Positions 15,208-23,069 of a DNA stretch of 64,000 nucleotides are shown here, in pieces (the stretch's first letter is position 1; every line of letters starts with the position of its first letter). The stretch lies in contig JAFRRR010000061.1 of assembly GCA_017428035.1 (NCBI GenBank), positions 1 through 64,000 on the forward strand. Reading direction: 5' to 3'. This DNA comes from Bacteroidales bacterium (GTDB lineage Bacteria > Bacteroidota > Bacteroidia > Bacteroidales > UBA932). The translations under genes and the position numbers were made by a program. A model generated the notes under the pieces. The model made no database searches. It was not told the DNA's origin and worked only from the letters and a program-made list of their open reading frames with translations.

Positions 15208-18200
15208 CTATTTGATTACAAGGAAACAGATTAGCTCGAAGTCAACGAGGCCGGTGATTTCTTTCGTAAACAAGGCTCCCTGCACTCCTTCCAGGAAGGA
15301 ATCCAAGTCGCTCTCCTCCTTCACGTTGATAATGCTGCTGATGGCGTCACCCAGCAGTTTGGAATACTGCGTCATCTTGAGCCCGTCCTTTGTCTCTTTG
15401 TTGAAGGCGTGGCAAAGAGCGGTCTGGGGTGCATTCTTACCCTTGCATAGGCTGCGGAACTTATCCAGCAGCTCCTTCGGGGCAAGATGGTTAATGACCA
15501 CGGAGCCGTCATTGCGGACATAGATGAGATAGAACGGATGGAGCCGGTTCTTCTTGTCTATATTAACACCTCTATTGCGATTCTTGAGAACGTAGATCAC
15601 GCCAGGCTCCGTGAACTCATTGTGGACCACGACAGCGTGAAGGCCGAACGGTGTGTGCTCCACATCCTCGTGCGTCTTCATGTACTCCAGCAGATCCAGG
15701 CGGAACTCGTTGAGACCAAGGTCCATGATGGACACGCCATTGTTCATATCCTCGATGTCCACCACCTCCTCCTGTAGTTTCTTCAACTGGGCCTTGCGGT
15801 ACTCAAGGTCTCCTTTCTCTTCAGGAGAGATGGGGTTATCGTCTCCGGTTGATGTGAGCACGGAAACTTTCATTCGAGCCTCAACACGGCCCTTCAGATC
15901 TATGTATTCGTCAAGTGTCATATCCGGCCAGTAGTTGACCAGCTGGATGACGTCGTTCTTGGAACCGATACGGTCGATACGGCCGAAGCGCTGGATGATG
16001 CGAACCGGATTCCAATGAATGTCGTAGTTGATAAGGTAGTCGCAGTCCTGCAGGTTTTGGCCTTCGGAAATACAGTCAGTAGCGATGAGAACCTCAATCT
16101 CTTCATTGATGTTGGGATAGACTGAATCTTTCTCCTTGGATATAGGCGAGAAGAGCGTCAGGACCTTGTTGAAGTCCAGCTTCTCCCGGAGCTTTAGTGT
16201 GCTGCGGGCCTCCACGTCGCCGGTTACAAGGGCTGTATCCATCCCATATTTTTCCTTAATGGGTCCCGCCAGGTTGTCGTAGAGATAGACGGCCGTATCG
16301 GAGAATGCGGTGAAGATAATGACTTTCTTGTTGTCACCATTGATAGGATGGGTGAACTTGTTCCGAAGGTCCTCGATGAGCTGCTGCAGCTTGCTATCGT
16401 GCTCCGGCGTGATATCGTCGAGCATCAGCTTGGTGAGTTCCAATTCTTCCTTGTCCCTGGCGAGATACTGTCGCCAAGCGGTGTAGTCCATGTCCTCCAG
16501 AGCTATCTTGTTTTTCTTGGTGCCAATGAAAGCGTCGTTGTCGGAGTCGTCGATATCGAAGTCGTAGCCGTTGGCTTCTTCTACGTCTATGAAGGAGTCG
16601 TGGTTGTCTATCTTCTGGATGGTGTTGGTAATGAGATTAAGCACTCGCTCCAGGGTGAGACGGAAGGAATTGACTGAGCTCTCAAGTCGCTTGAGCATCA
16701 AGATGCACATCAAGCGGCGGATACCCATTTCACGGCCAACCAGCGTAAGGCCAGCGCCATGGGTTTCAGGGTCAAGTTGGTATTTTGCTGCTTTGCTAGC
16801 CAGGATGAACTCGGATGGCGTGTAGATAGCCAGATTGAGCTTCTGGAGCTGGGCGAAGATTTCGTTGTAGTTGATTGCTTTCGGCAAGTCCGTGAGTGAC
16901 GGACGGCGTGATATGGGGGCAAGTCTAGTAGGGAACTTGCCAACGGCCTTAGTGTCGTAGTATGCCTCAATATGCTTACGGCTGCGGGCAATGGTCACAG
17001 AATCCAGGACCTCGAAGAAGTCGAAGCTGAGCATCCCCAGCAAGCGGTCTGTTGTGCGCTCCTCACTCGGGAGCTTTGCCCAGACGTTGTAGGATTTCTG
17101 GGCCTGACGGAAGATGTCGTCGATGGAAGACTCCGTGTTGAGGAGATTATCCATACGACGAACATCACCTTCATAAGCCAGCTGGAGCTGGTTCTTGAGG
17201 TCATTGAAGCGGTTGTTGACCGGCGTTGCAGAGAGCATCAGGACCTTGGTCTTAACGCCTGCGCGAATGACCTTGTTCATCAGGCGGAGGTAACGATTCT
17301 CACGAGGGTCTTCGTCATCATCTCCCCAGGTAAGCTTACCACCATTACGGAAGTTGTGGGATTCGTCAATAACCACCAGGTCGAAGTTGCCCCAGTTTAT
17401 CTTATCGAGCGCGATGCCGTTGGACTGACCACCATTACGTGAAAGGTCTGAATGGAAGAGGACTGTGTATGAGAGACGGTCTGCCGCAATGGGATTGGTG
17501 ATGTAGTTGTTGCGGTAGGTCATCCAGTTGTCACAGAGTTTCTTCGGGCAGAGGACCAGGACGGACTTGTTTCGGGTCTCGTAGTATTTGATGACAGAGA
17601 GGGCCGTAAAAGTCTTACCTAGACCTACGCTGTCGGCAAGGATGCAACCGTTGTATTTCTCCAGCTTGCTGATGATGGCCAGCGCAGCGTCTTTCTGGAA
17701 GTCGTAGAGTTTGTTCCAGATCTTGCTATCCTTGAAGCCGGTGGCCTCGTTGGGAAGGATGTCCTCAGAAATGTCCTCCAGGAATTCGTTGAAGATGTTG
17801 TAGAGGGTAACGAAATAGATGAATTCCGGGGAGTTCTCGCGATAAATGTTGGAGATATGGTCTATAATCTCCTCAGTGACATCTGCGAAGTCTTTGTCAT
17901 TGTTCCAGAGCTCGTTGAAGACGCGGAGGTACTGCTTTGCGTTTTCTCCGTCAACCTTGTTGACGAAGTTCATCAGATTGTTGCCACGTTCACAGCCCAA
18001 GTCTGTAGTGGTGAAGCCGTTGACCGGAGTGTAAGTGAAGACATCATCTTGTTTGACGTTGATGAAGCCCTGAAGGATGTTGTCAGTTGTGTTGGACTTG
18101 AAGCGGACCTTTTGCCGAATCCAGTCAGCACACTCTATCGCGATTGCTTTTTGGGTGAGCTGGTTACGTAGGCGGACTTCAAACTGGGAGCCGTAAAGGG

Positions 18201-18459
18201 TGCGCTCGCGGTCTATACGAGGGATGTAGAATTCCCGGCGCTGCTTTGAAGCTCGCTCTTTCAAGAAGGATGGAGCTGTGAAGATGAAGCGAAGTTCGTC
18301 AAGGCTCTCTAACTGTTCTTTGAGCTCGTTGAAAGCGTATATCGAGAAGCAAGCAGAGGCGATGCTAACCTTAGTGCCTTGCCTGAGTGTTACACGCAAG
18401 TCATCGACAAGTTTATGGTTGACATTGTCGAACAATCTGATGTCACTGTTGTCTGGCAT
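15208..18459 (-). CDS. SNF2-family helicase with PLD-like N-terminal domain
   Basis: About 1083 aa. The N-terminal segment (to about 130; KVSIASACFSIYAFNELKEQ) resembles the phospholipase-D-like domain that precedes SNF2 motors in anti-phage helicases, though no clear HxK motif is seen. The motor follows: ADSVGLGKT (about 275-283), VVIDESHNF, LSATPVNN, then EVLIATDCISEGQNLQ and QRFGRIDRIGS. It is first in the operon. ATG 18459 is chosen over the upstream TTG because the -7 box lies at 18480-18487. It likely moves on DNA for the downstream R-M or nuclease subunits. Confidence 0.85.
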   Translation of the reverse strand: MPDNSDIRLFDNVNHKLVDDLRVTLRQGTKVSIASACFSIYAFNELKEQLESLDELRFIFTAPSFLKERASKQRREFYIPRIDRERTLYGSQFEVRLRNQLTQKAIAIECADWIRQKVRFKSNTTDNILQGFINVKQDDVFTYTPVNGFTTTDLGCERGNNLMNFVNKVDGENAKQYLRVFNELWNNDKDFADVTEEIIDHISNIYRENSPEFIYFVTLYNIFNEFLEDISEDILPNEATGFKDSKIWNKLYDFQKDAALAIISKLEKYNGCILADSVGLGKTFTALSVIKYYETRNKSVLVLCPKKLCDNWMTYRNNYITNPIAADRLSYTVLFHSDLSRNGGQSNGIALDKINWGNFDLVVIDESHNFRNGGKLTWGDDDEDPRENRYLRLMNKVIRAGVKTKVLMLSATPVNNRFNDLKNQLQLAYEGDVRRMDNLLNTESSIDDIFRQAQKSYNVWAKLPSEERTTDRLLGMLSFDFFEVLDSVTIARSRKHIEAYYDTKAVGKFPTRLAPISRRPSLTDLPKAINYNEIFAQLQKLNLAIYTPSEFILASKAAKYQLDPETHGAGLTLVGREMGIRRLMCILMLKRLESSVNSFRLTLERVLNLITNTIQKIDNHDSFIDVEEANGYDFDIDDSDNDAFIGTKKNKIALEDMDYTAWRQYLARDKEELELTKLMLDDITPEHDSKLQQLIEDLRNKFTHPINGDNKKVIIFTAFSDTAVYLYDNLAGPIKEKYGMDTALVTGDVEARSTLKLREKLDFNKVLTLFSPISKEKDSVYPNINEEIEVLIATDCISEGQNLQDCDYLINYDIHWNPVRIIQRFGRIDRIGSKNDVIQLVNYWPDMTLDEYIDLKGRVEARMKVSVLTSTGDDNPISPEEKGDLEYRKAQLKKLQEEVVDIEDMNNGVSIMDLGLNEFRLDLLEYMKTHEDVEHTPFGLHAVVVHNEFTEPGVIYVLKNRNRGVNIDKKNRLHPFYLIYVRNDGSVVINHLAPKELLDKFRSLCKGKNAPQTALCHAFNKETKDGLKMTQYSKLLGDAISSIINVKEESDLDSFLEGVQGALFTKEITGLVDFELICFLVIK

Positions 18460-18479
18460 TTCGGTAATGCTTAATCCTT

Positions 18480-18487
18480 CAAATTTA
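18480..18487 (-). promoter_or_regulatory. -7 box of the defence operon
   Basis: On the minus strand TAAATTTG; transcription would start near 18474, 15 nt before the ATG. It is the only clear promoter for the whole seven-gene operon. Confidence 0.65.
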
Positions 18488-18497
18488 CGAAAAAACA

Positions 18498-18521
18498 ATT
18501 TCCGTTTTTGAAAACAGAAAT
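18498..18521. promoter_or_regulatory. 24-bp palindrome, candidate operator
   Basis: ATTTCCGTTTT-TG-AAAACAGAAAT: two 11-bp half-sites with one mismatch, lying 11-34 bp upstream of the -7 box and so across the -33 region. This is where a dimeric repressor would block the promoter. A related half-palindrome is at 3498. No regulator gene is obvious in the operon; the HicB-like HTH protein at 1411 is one candidate only. Confidence 0.55.
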
Positions 18522-18883
18522 GCTTTTTTGAAAATGTAATGTACGTTTTTAAAAATCTTGCTTCAATATCGCGCGCAAGTTATACGTTTTAGTGGGTAGA
18601 ATTGTTACGCAGAAAAAGAAAAGCCGCCGTACGCGGAGGTCGGGTGAATGCTTCGGGCAATATAGTACCCCGCTTTGCGAGGCTTTGATATAAGGCCGAG
18701 CAAAGGAGGGGCGGAGGGGCGCGGGACGGTAGTGAACTTTTCTGCCTGGTGTTCAGCCAGGCTGAAAAGCCCGCGATTGCCAGAAGCATTGCACCCGCCG
18801 CAGCCAGAGGCGGATGATTGGTATCCAATTTGGTATCCAAACTTATAATAAGTATATTTGCGACATCATCAACACGATAAGTT
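18522..18883. other. Intergenic region between defence operon and antitoxin
   Basis: 362 bp. It holds a GC-rich stretch (18600-18790) that differs from the AT-rich flanks and looks like residue of older DNA, with a short hairpin AAAAGCCGCCGTACGCGGAGG near 18617. An 83-aa minus-strand frame here has no family features and I do not call it. The right end carries the antitoxin promoter and a direct repeat. Confidence 0.5.
18818..18860 (+). promoter_or_regulatory. Promoter and direct-repeat operator of the orphan antitoxin
   Basis: TTTG 18829-18832, 20-nt spacer, TATATTTG 18853-18860. Two copies of TTGGTATCC (18818-18826 and 18830-18838), 12 bp apart, overlap the -33 element, as expected for antitoxin autoregulation. 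Confidence 0.6.
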
Positions 18884-19141
18884 ATGGTAGTTATCAGCAG
18901 TAGAGATTTTCGTTCTAATCAGAGCAAGTATCTTGGAATTGCAGCAAGCGGCCAGGGAGTTGTGCTTAAAACGCGCTCCCTCGGGTCGTTTAAAATCGTT
19001 CCTATTAATGAAGATGACGTACTTATGACCAAGGAAGAGTTTTTCCGCAAAGTTGACGAGGGTCGGAAACAGATTGCAGAGGGAGAGTATACCTCCGTCA
19101 AAACAAAAGAAGAGCTTGATACATTCCTTGAGCCGTTATGA
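18884..19141 (+). CDS. Phd/YefM-type antitoxin (orphan)
   Basis: An 85-aa protein beginning MVVISSRDFRSNQSKYL, the DNA-binding N-terminus of Phd/YefM antitoxins; the C-terminus (EEFFRKVDEGRKQIAEGEY) would wrap a toxin. It is clearly related to the complete antitoxin at 24110-24376 (MVVVSSREFRANQRKYF). The expected toxin gene begins by ATGA overlap at 19138 but stops after 35 codons, so the antitoxin is stranded. It may still repress its own promoter or neutralise a related toxin. Confidence 0.85.
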   Translation: MVVISSRDFRSNQSKYLGIAASGQGVVLKTRSLGSFKIVPINEDDVLMTKEEFFRKVDEGRKQIAEGEYTSVKTKEELDTFLEPL

Positions 19142-19245
19142 TTTATGAGTTAGTCTTTTCAGAACAGTTAATTGCTTGTTTTATTGAGACAAAAGAGTAC
19201 CTTTGTAACCACATATTGCTAGATAATCCACCTATTGGTGGTTAG
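19138..19245 (+). pseudogene. Truncated YoeB/RelE-type toxin remnant
   Basis: ATG overlaps the antitoxin stop codon (ATGA), the usual coupling in these pairs. The frame reads MIYELVFSEQLIACFIETKE, comparable with MYTIVFTEEAKKDIKKLHK of the intact toxin at 24108, and ends at TAG after 35 aa, losing all catalytic residues. The truncation lies where candidate RNA copy 4 begins, so insertion or rearrangement of the RNA block may have broken the gene. Confidence 0.55.
19175..19205 (+). promoter_or_regulatory. Promoter of candidate sRNA copy 4
   Basis: CTTG 19175-19178, 19-nt spacer, TACCTTTG 19198-19205: the same CTTG/TACCTTTG pair used by sRNA copies 1 to 3. Confidence 0.6.
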
Positions 19246-19291
19246 AGTCTGAATTATAAAGGTGTTTCTGCCCATACTGAAACACCTTTTT
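19211..19291 (+). ncRNA. Candidate small RNA, distant relative of family 1
   Basis: About 80 nt with the same right-hand layout as family 1: 5-bp hairpin with tetraloop CCACC-TATT-GGTGG (19228-19241), linker TTAGAGTCT (compare TCCGAGCCT and TTCGAGCCC), A/T stretch, and terminator GGTGTTTC/GAAACACC (19261-19286) with T5. The left half is shorter and lacks the GAAGGG blocks. The relation to family 1 is suggestive only. Confidence 0.5.
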
Positions 19292-19419
19292 CTTTAAGGA
19301 AGAGAGACCTCCACGCTCAGACCTTTGTAGTTTTCATCGAGAAAGTCTATCTTCGTATTGTCCATTCCCCACCCTGCTTCGGGGGTAGTGAAACGAAGAG
19401 CGAAACAGATAAGTGCTGA

Positions 19420-19947
19420 ATGATGAGGCGTTCGGACCTGCAGCGCGAAGAGAACTATAACGAGTATCTTCGCCTTTTACAAAATGATGATTATCTTGGC
19501 GTTACGTACGATGAAGTATCGGGCGGCGTGAGTGCTGTGCACAAATACCATCAGTTTGATAAACAGAAAGGAGCATTCGGTATTCGACGTGGCGATTACG
19601 AACGCATCGTCGTAAATGTATTAAGAAATGAAGGGCATAGGATTGTTCTGGAATCCGAAATGAGTGTTCAAGGCATTAAAAAATGCGATGGACTTCTAGA
19701 TGATATTCCTATGGAGATTAAGTCTATTGAGGGGCGAGGGACCTGGACTATAAGTACTAAACTCTTAGAGGCGGAGAAACAACACGCTAAGTGCGTTGTA
19801 CTATTCTTCCCAAAGGCAGATTTATATTCAGATTTCCGGGTAATTGAAGGGCTTAGACTGTTTTTCTCTTGCCCTAAAAGGGAGAATCAATTAAAACTAT
19901 CAAGATTACTCGTTATTGTAGAAAACCGGTTGGTGACCGACATATAA
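19420..19947 (+). CDS. Orphan nuclease domain resembling CdiA-CT tRNase
   Basis: A 175-aa protein. From about residue 60 it shows GDYERIVVNVLRNEGHRIV, LLDDIPMEIKSIEG and KLLEAEKQHAKCVVLFFP, similar to the CdiA C-terminal tRNase-like toxin module of restriction-nuclease fold; Asp90 and Glu99-x-Lys101 would be the catalytic residues. The N-terminal 55 residues (YLRLLQNDDYLGVTYDEVSGGV) resemble the linker that joins such modules to phage head proteins in Bacteroidota. It therefore looks like a detached toxin tail. No immunity gene or secretion domain is visible nearby. The start could also be 19423. Confidence 0.6.
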   Translation: MMRRSDLQREENYNEYLRLLQNDDYLGVTYDEVSGGVSAVHKYHQFDKQKGAFGIRRGDYERIVVNVLRNEGHRIVLESEMSVQGIKKCDGLLDDIPMEIKSIEGRGTWTISTKLLEAEKQHAKCVVLFFPKADLYSDFRVIEGLRLFFSCPKRENQLKLSRLLVIVENRLVTDI

Positions 19948-19954
19948 CAAAAAG

Positions 19955-19974
19955 CCACCCCGATCGAGGGGTGG
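19955..19974. terminator. Hairpin after the nuclease gene
   Basis: CCACCCC-GATCGA-GGGGTGG. The strong T run is on the minus-strand side, so it would terminate best leftward; on the plus strand only TCAGTTT follows. It may work weakly in both directions. Confidence 0.5.
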
Positions 19975-20112
19975 TCAGTTTGGAGGGTTTGAGGGGACAG
20001 AATGGGGCGAGCCCATTTACCATCCCCCCCTCGAATACAAAGGTATAAAGAAAAACCACACACGCAATACAGTGAACGTAATTTTTCTCAGGTCAGTTTG
20101 GGAAATCTGTGC

Positions 20113-20120
20113 TATCTTTG
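20113..20120 (+). promoter_or_regulatory. -7 box of the yccF-lut operon
   Basis: TATCTTTG ends 4 nt before the ATG at 20125, so the message is probably leaderless. No good -33 element is visible. Confidence 0.65.
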
Positions 20121-20124
20121 TGAT

Positions 20125-20493
20125 ATGAAAACTATTGGAAATTTGCTGTGGCTCGTGCTGGGCGGGCTCATTGTAGCGATGATATACTTTCTGGTGGGAA
20201 TGGTGATGTGCATCACCATAATTGGCATACCCTTCGGGATACAACTGTTCAAACTGGGCCAGTACGCACTGTGGCCCTTCGGGCACGAAATGGTGAACAA
20301 ACCAGAAGAGCCCGGATGCCTGTCTATAACTATGAACGCACTCTGGCTGGTGCTGGGATGGTGGGAAATTGCCGCGTGCCATCTGTTCTTCGGACTCATA
20401 TGCTGCATCACCATAATAGGAATCCCCTGGGGCCTGCAACACTTCAAAATGGCCCTGGCATCACTGGTTCCGTTTGGTAAAGAAGTAATTTAA
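20125..20493 (+). CDS. yccF: YccF-family inner membrane protein
   Basis: A 122-aa protein with two copies of the YccF (DUF307) repeat: LWLVLGGLIVAMIYFLVG..CITIIGIPFGIQLFKL and LWLVLGWWEIAACHLFFG..CITIIGIPWGLQHFKM, each a transmembrane hairpin ending in the conserved IGIP. The function of the family is not established. The start at 20125 (MKTIGNLL) is set by the promoter; the longer frame from 20002 lies upstream of it. Its stop is 2 bp before lutA, so it heads the operon. Confidence 0.85.
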   Translation: MKTIGNLLWLVLGGLIVAMIYFLVGMVMCITIIGIPFGIQLFKLGQYALWPFGHEMVNKPEEPGCLSITMNALWLVLGWWEIAACHLFFGLICCITIIGIPWGLQHFKMALASLVPFGKEVI

Positions 20494-20495
20494 AA

Positions 20496-21227
20496 ATGAA
20501 AGTAGGCCTCTTTGTCCCCTGCTATGTAGACGCCCTGTTCCCCCAGGTCGGAGTCGCTTCGTATAAGCTGCTGAAACGGCTGGGAGTGGACGTAGAATAC
20601 CCCAAGGGACAAACCTGCTGCGGCCAGCCTATGGCAAACGGAGGCGTGGAAAAAGACGCCGTGGGCCTGGCTCTGAAAATGGAAAAACTGTTTGCCGGAT
20701 ACGACTATGTAGTGGCTCCGAGCGTCAGCTGCACCGCCTTTGTGAGAATGCACTACCCCGAGCTGCTGAGCCACGAATGCCACCTGGCGGACGCCTGCCT
20801 GGACATAGTGGAATTCCTCCACGACATTCTGCGCCCTTCTGCGTTGCCGGGCAGCTTTGAGCATAAAGTCAGCATCCACAACTCCTGCCACGGAGTGCGG
20901 GAACTGGGTCTCTCTTCGCCCAGCGAACAGAACGTGGCGCCATTCAACAAAATCCGCGATCTGCTGGAATTGAAACAAGGGATCCAGGTTGTGGAACCCG
21001 AGAGAAAAGACGAATGCTGCGGCTTTGGCGGGCTCTTCTGCGTAGAAGAAAGCGCCGTCAGCGCCAGGATGGGGCTGGACAAAGTCCGGCGGCATATCGC
21101 CACAGGAGCCGAATTTGTCACCGGCGCCGACTGCTCCTGCCTGATGCATCAAAGCCGCATCGCCCGCAAAAACGGGCTCAAAATAGAATTCAAACACGTA
21201 GTCGAAATACTGGCCGCCGGACTATGA
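20496..21227 (+). CDS. lutA: Lactate utilization protein A (Fe-S oxidoreductase subunit)
   Basis: A 243-aa protein with the two Cys-Cys-Gly (CCG) domains: TCCGQP (Cys41-Cys42) and ECCGFGG (Cys174-Cys175), plus Cys131 in the NSCHG motif, which bind Fe-S or pass electrons. LutA, LutB and LutC together oxidise L-lactate to pyruvate in the cytoplasm. It overlaps lutB by ATGA, showing translational coupling. The length is normal. Confidence 0.93.
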   Translation: MKVGLFVPCYVDALFPQVGVASYKLLKRLGVDVEYPKGQTCCGQPMANGGVEKDAVGLALKMEKLFAGYDYVVAPSVSCTAFVRMHYPELLSHECHLADACLDIVEFLHDILRPSALPGSFEHKVSIHNSCHGVRELGLSSPSEQNVAPFNKIRDLLELKQGIQVVEPERKDECCGFGGLFCVEESAVSARMGLDKVRRHIATGAEFVTGADCSCLMHQSRIARKNGLKIEFKHVVEILAAGL

Positions 21228-22495
21228 CACAGCACAGCAAAAAAGCCGCGGCATTCCTCAAAGATGCCAAATACAGCCAGTGGCACGACGCTACCTTCTG
21301 GGCCGTGCGCAGCAAACGCGACACTATGGCCCAGGGCCTACCAGAGTGGGAACGGCTGCGCGAAAAAGCATCGGCCATAAAGCGGCACACCCTCTCCCAC
21401 CTGGACGAATACCTGGAGCAGTTTGCCGCGCAGGCACAGAAAAACGGCGCCGTGGTCCACTGGGCCGCCGATGCCGATGAATTCAATGCCATAGTGCTTG
21501 ACATACTGCAGGCGGCGGGCGTCAAAAAGATTGTCAAATCCAAATCGATGCTCACCGAAGAATGCGGGATGAACCCCTATCTGGAAGCCAAAGGCATAGA
21601 AGTGGTGGAAACCGATCTGGGAGAGAGAATCATACAGCTGATGGGGCAGCGGCCCAGCCACATAGTGATGCCGGCGGTGCACCTGAGCCCCGACCAGGTA
21701 GGCGAACTGTTCGAGCGGGAGGGCATCTCCGACGAGATAGGCAACCACGACCCCACATACCTGACATATCGGGCCAGGCTTAGCCTGAGGAACGAATTCC
21801 TGACCGCCGGCGCCGGTATGACAGGGGCCAACTTCGGCATTGCCGCCACCGGCGACATTGTGGTCTGCACCAACGAAGGCAACGCCGATATGTCCACATC
21901 GTGCCCCAAGCTGCACATCGCCGCGCTGGGGCTGGAAAAAGTGATCCCCGACTACGACTGTCTGGCGGTATTCCAGAGAATGCTCTGCAGGGCTGGAACC
22001 GGCCAGCCCACCACAAGCTATACCAGCCACTTCCGCAAGGCAAGGCCGGGCGCCCAGGCTATGCACATAATACTGGTGGACAACGGGCGCAGCCAGTGGA
22101 TTGGCAACCCCGACCACTGGGAAATCCTGAAATGCATCCGATGCGGCAGCTGTATGAACACCTGCCCCGTGTACAGGCGCTCCGGAGGATTCTCTTACAG
22201 CTACTTCATTCCGGGGCCGCTGGGGGTCAACCTGGGTATGCTGCGCGACTTCGAGGCCCACAAGGGCAACCTGTCGGCCTGCACCCTGTGTATGAGCTGC
22301 CAGAGCGTCTGCCCGGTGAAAATCGATCTGGGAGAGCAGATATACAAATGGCGGCAGATGAGCGGGGCGATACCTCCCGCAAAAAAGGCCCTGTGCAAAG
22401 GGATGTCGATGGTATACAACCATCCCCTGCTGTACAAAACCGCCACCAGAGTCTTAAAACCGTTCCACAGTCTGGACTTGGAAAAAGATGAGTAG
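21224..22495 (+). CDS. lutB: Lactate utilization protein B (iron-sulfur, LUD domain)
   Basis: A 423-aa protein: LUD domain in the N-terminal 280 residues (SKSMLTEECGMN; GIAATGDIVVCTNEGN), then two 4Fe-4S motifs, CIRCGSCMNTCP (from about 303) and CTLCMSCQSVCP (from about 352). It carries electrons in the LutABC lactate dehydrogenase. ATG 21224 overlaps the lutA stop; the longer frame from 21014 is a shadow inside lutA. It overlaps lutC by 8 bp. Confidence 0.94.
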   Translation: MTQHSKKAAAFLKDAKYSQWHDATFWAVRSKRDTMAQGLPEWERLREKASAIKRHTLSHLDEYLEQFAAQAQKNGAVVHWAADADEFNAIVLDILQAAGVKKIVKSKSMLTEECGMNPYLEAKGIEVVETDLGERIIQLMGQRPSHIVMPAVHLSPDQVGELFEREGISDEIGNHDPTYLTYRARLSLRNEFLTAGAGMTGANFGIAATGDIVVCTNEGNADMSTSCPKLHIAALGLEKVIPDYDCLAVFQRMLCRAGTGQPTTSYTSHFRKARPGAQAMHIILVDNGRSQWIGNPDHWEILKCIRCGSCMNTCPVYRRSGGFSYSYFIPGPLGVNLGMLRDFEAHKGNLSACTLCMSCQSVCPVKIDLGEQIYKWRQMSGAIPPAKKALCKGMSMVYNHPLLYKTATRVLKPFHSLDLEKDE

Positions 22496-23069
22496 AAAAG
22501 ACGAAATACTTGGCCGCATCCGCGCCGGAATAGGCACGCGCTACGATATGCCCTCTCTGGACGACATTGCACCCATCACCTACCCCGACCCTCTGGCGGC
22601 CTTCATAGCCTCTTCCAAGGTGGCCGGCAGCGAAGTCGTGGAGCTGGAAAACGGCGACACTGTGGATTCGATAATCCGGAAGCGCTTCCCCTCTGCCGGT
22701 ACCATCGCCTCCAATCTGCCGGAGGTATCCATAGCCAACCTCAACCCCGACACAGTAGAGAGCGCCGCCGCGCTGGACGGCACCGACGTGGGTGTCATCC
22801 GCGGCGAGTTGGGCGTGGCAGAGAACGGCTGCATCTGGATTCCGCAGGCGATGAAAGAAAAGGCCGTCTGCTTCATCTCTGAAAACCTGGTGATACTGCT
22901 GCCCAGAGAGGCCATCGTTAACAATATGCACGAAGCCTACCGCCGCGTAGATCCCGGCCGCTATGGCTACGGCACCTTTATCAGCGGCCCCTCCAAGACC
23001 GCCGACATAGCCCAGACCCTTGTAATGGGCGCCCAGGCCGCCCGCAGCGTAACTGTGATACTGATATGA
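22488..23069 (+). CDS. lutC: Lactate utilization protein C (LUD domain)
   Basis: A 193-aa LUD-domain protein: VGVIRGELGVAENGCIW and the end TFISGPSKTADIAQTLVMGA are family hallmarks. Third component of the LutABC system. It overlaps both neighbours (lutB by 8 bp, the phosphoesterase by ATGA), so the four genes are translated as a unit. Confidence 0.93.
   Translation: MSRKDEILGRIRAGIGTRYDMPSLDDIAPITYPDPLAAFIASSKVAGSEVVELENGDTVDSIIRKRFPSAGTIASNLPEVSIANLNPDTVESAAALDGTDVGVIRGELGVAENGCIWIPQAMKEKAVCFISENLVILLPREAIVNNMHEAYRRVDPGRYGYGTFISGPSKTADIAQTLVMGAQAARSVTVILI

Noticed and set aside
6273-18459. DISARM or BREX system
   Set aside because: DrmB (DUF1998), PglZ and BrxC are missing; the methylase and nuclease are of type III restriction type.
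18589-18840. 83-aa minus-strand ORF
   Set aside because: Low-complexity product without family features, and it overlaps the antitoxin promoter.
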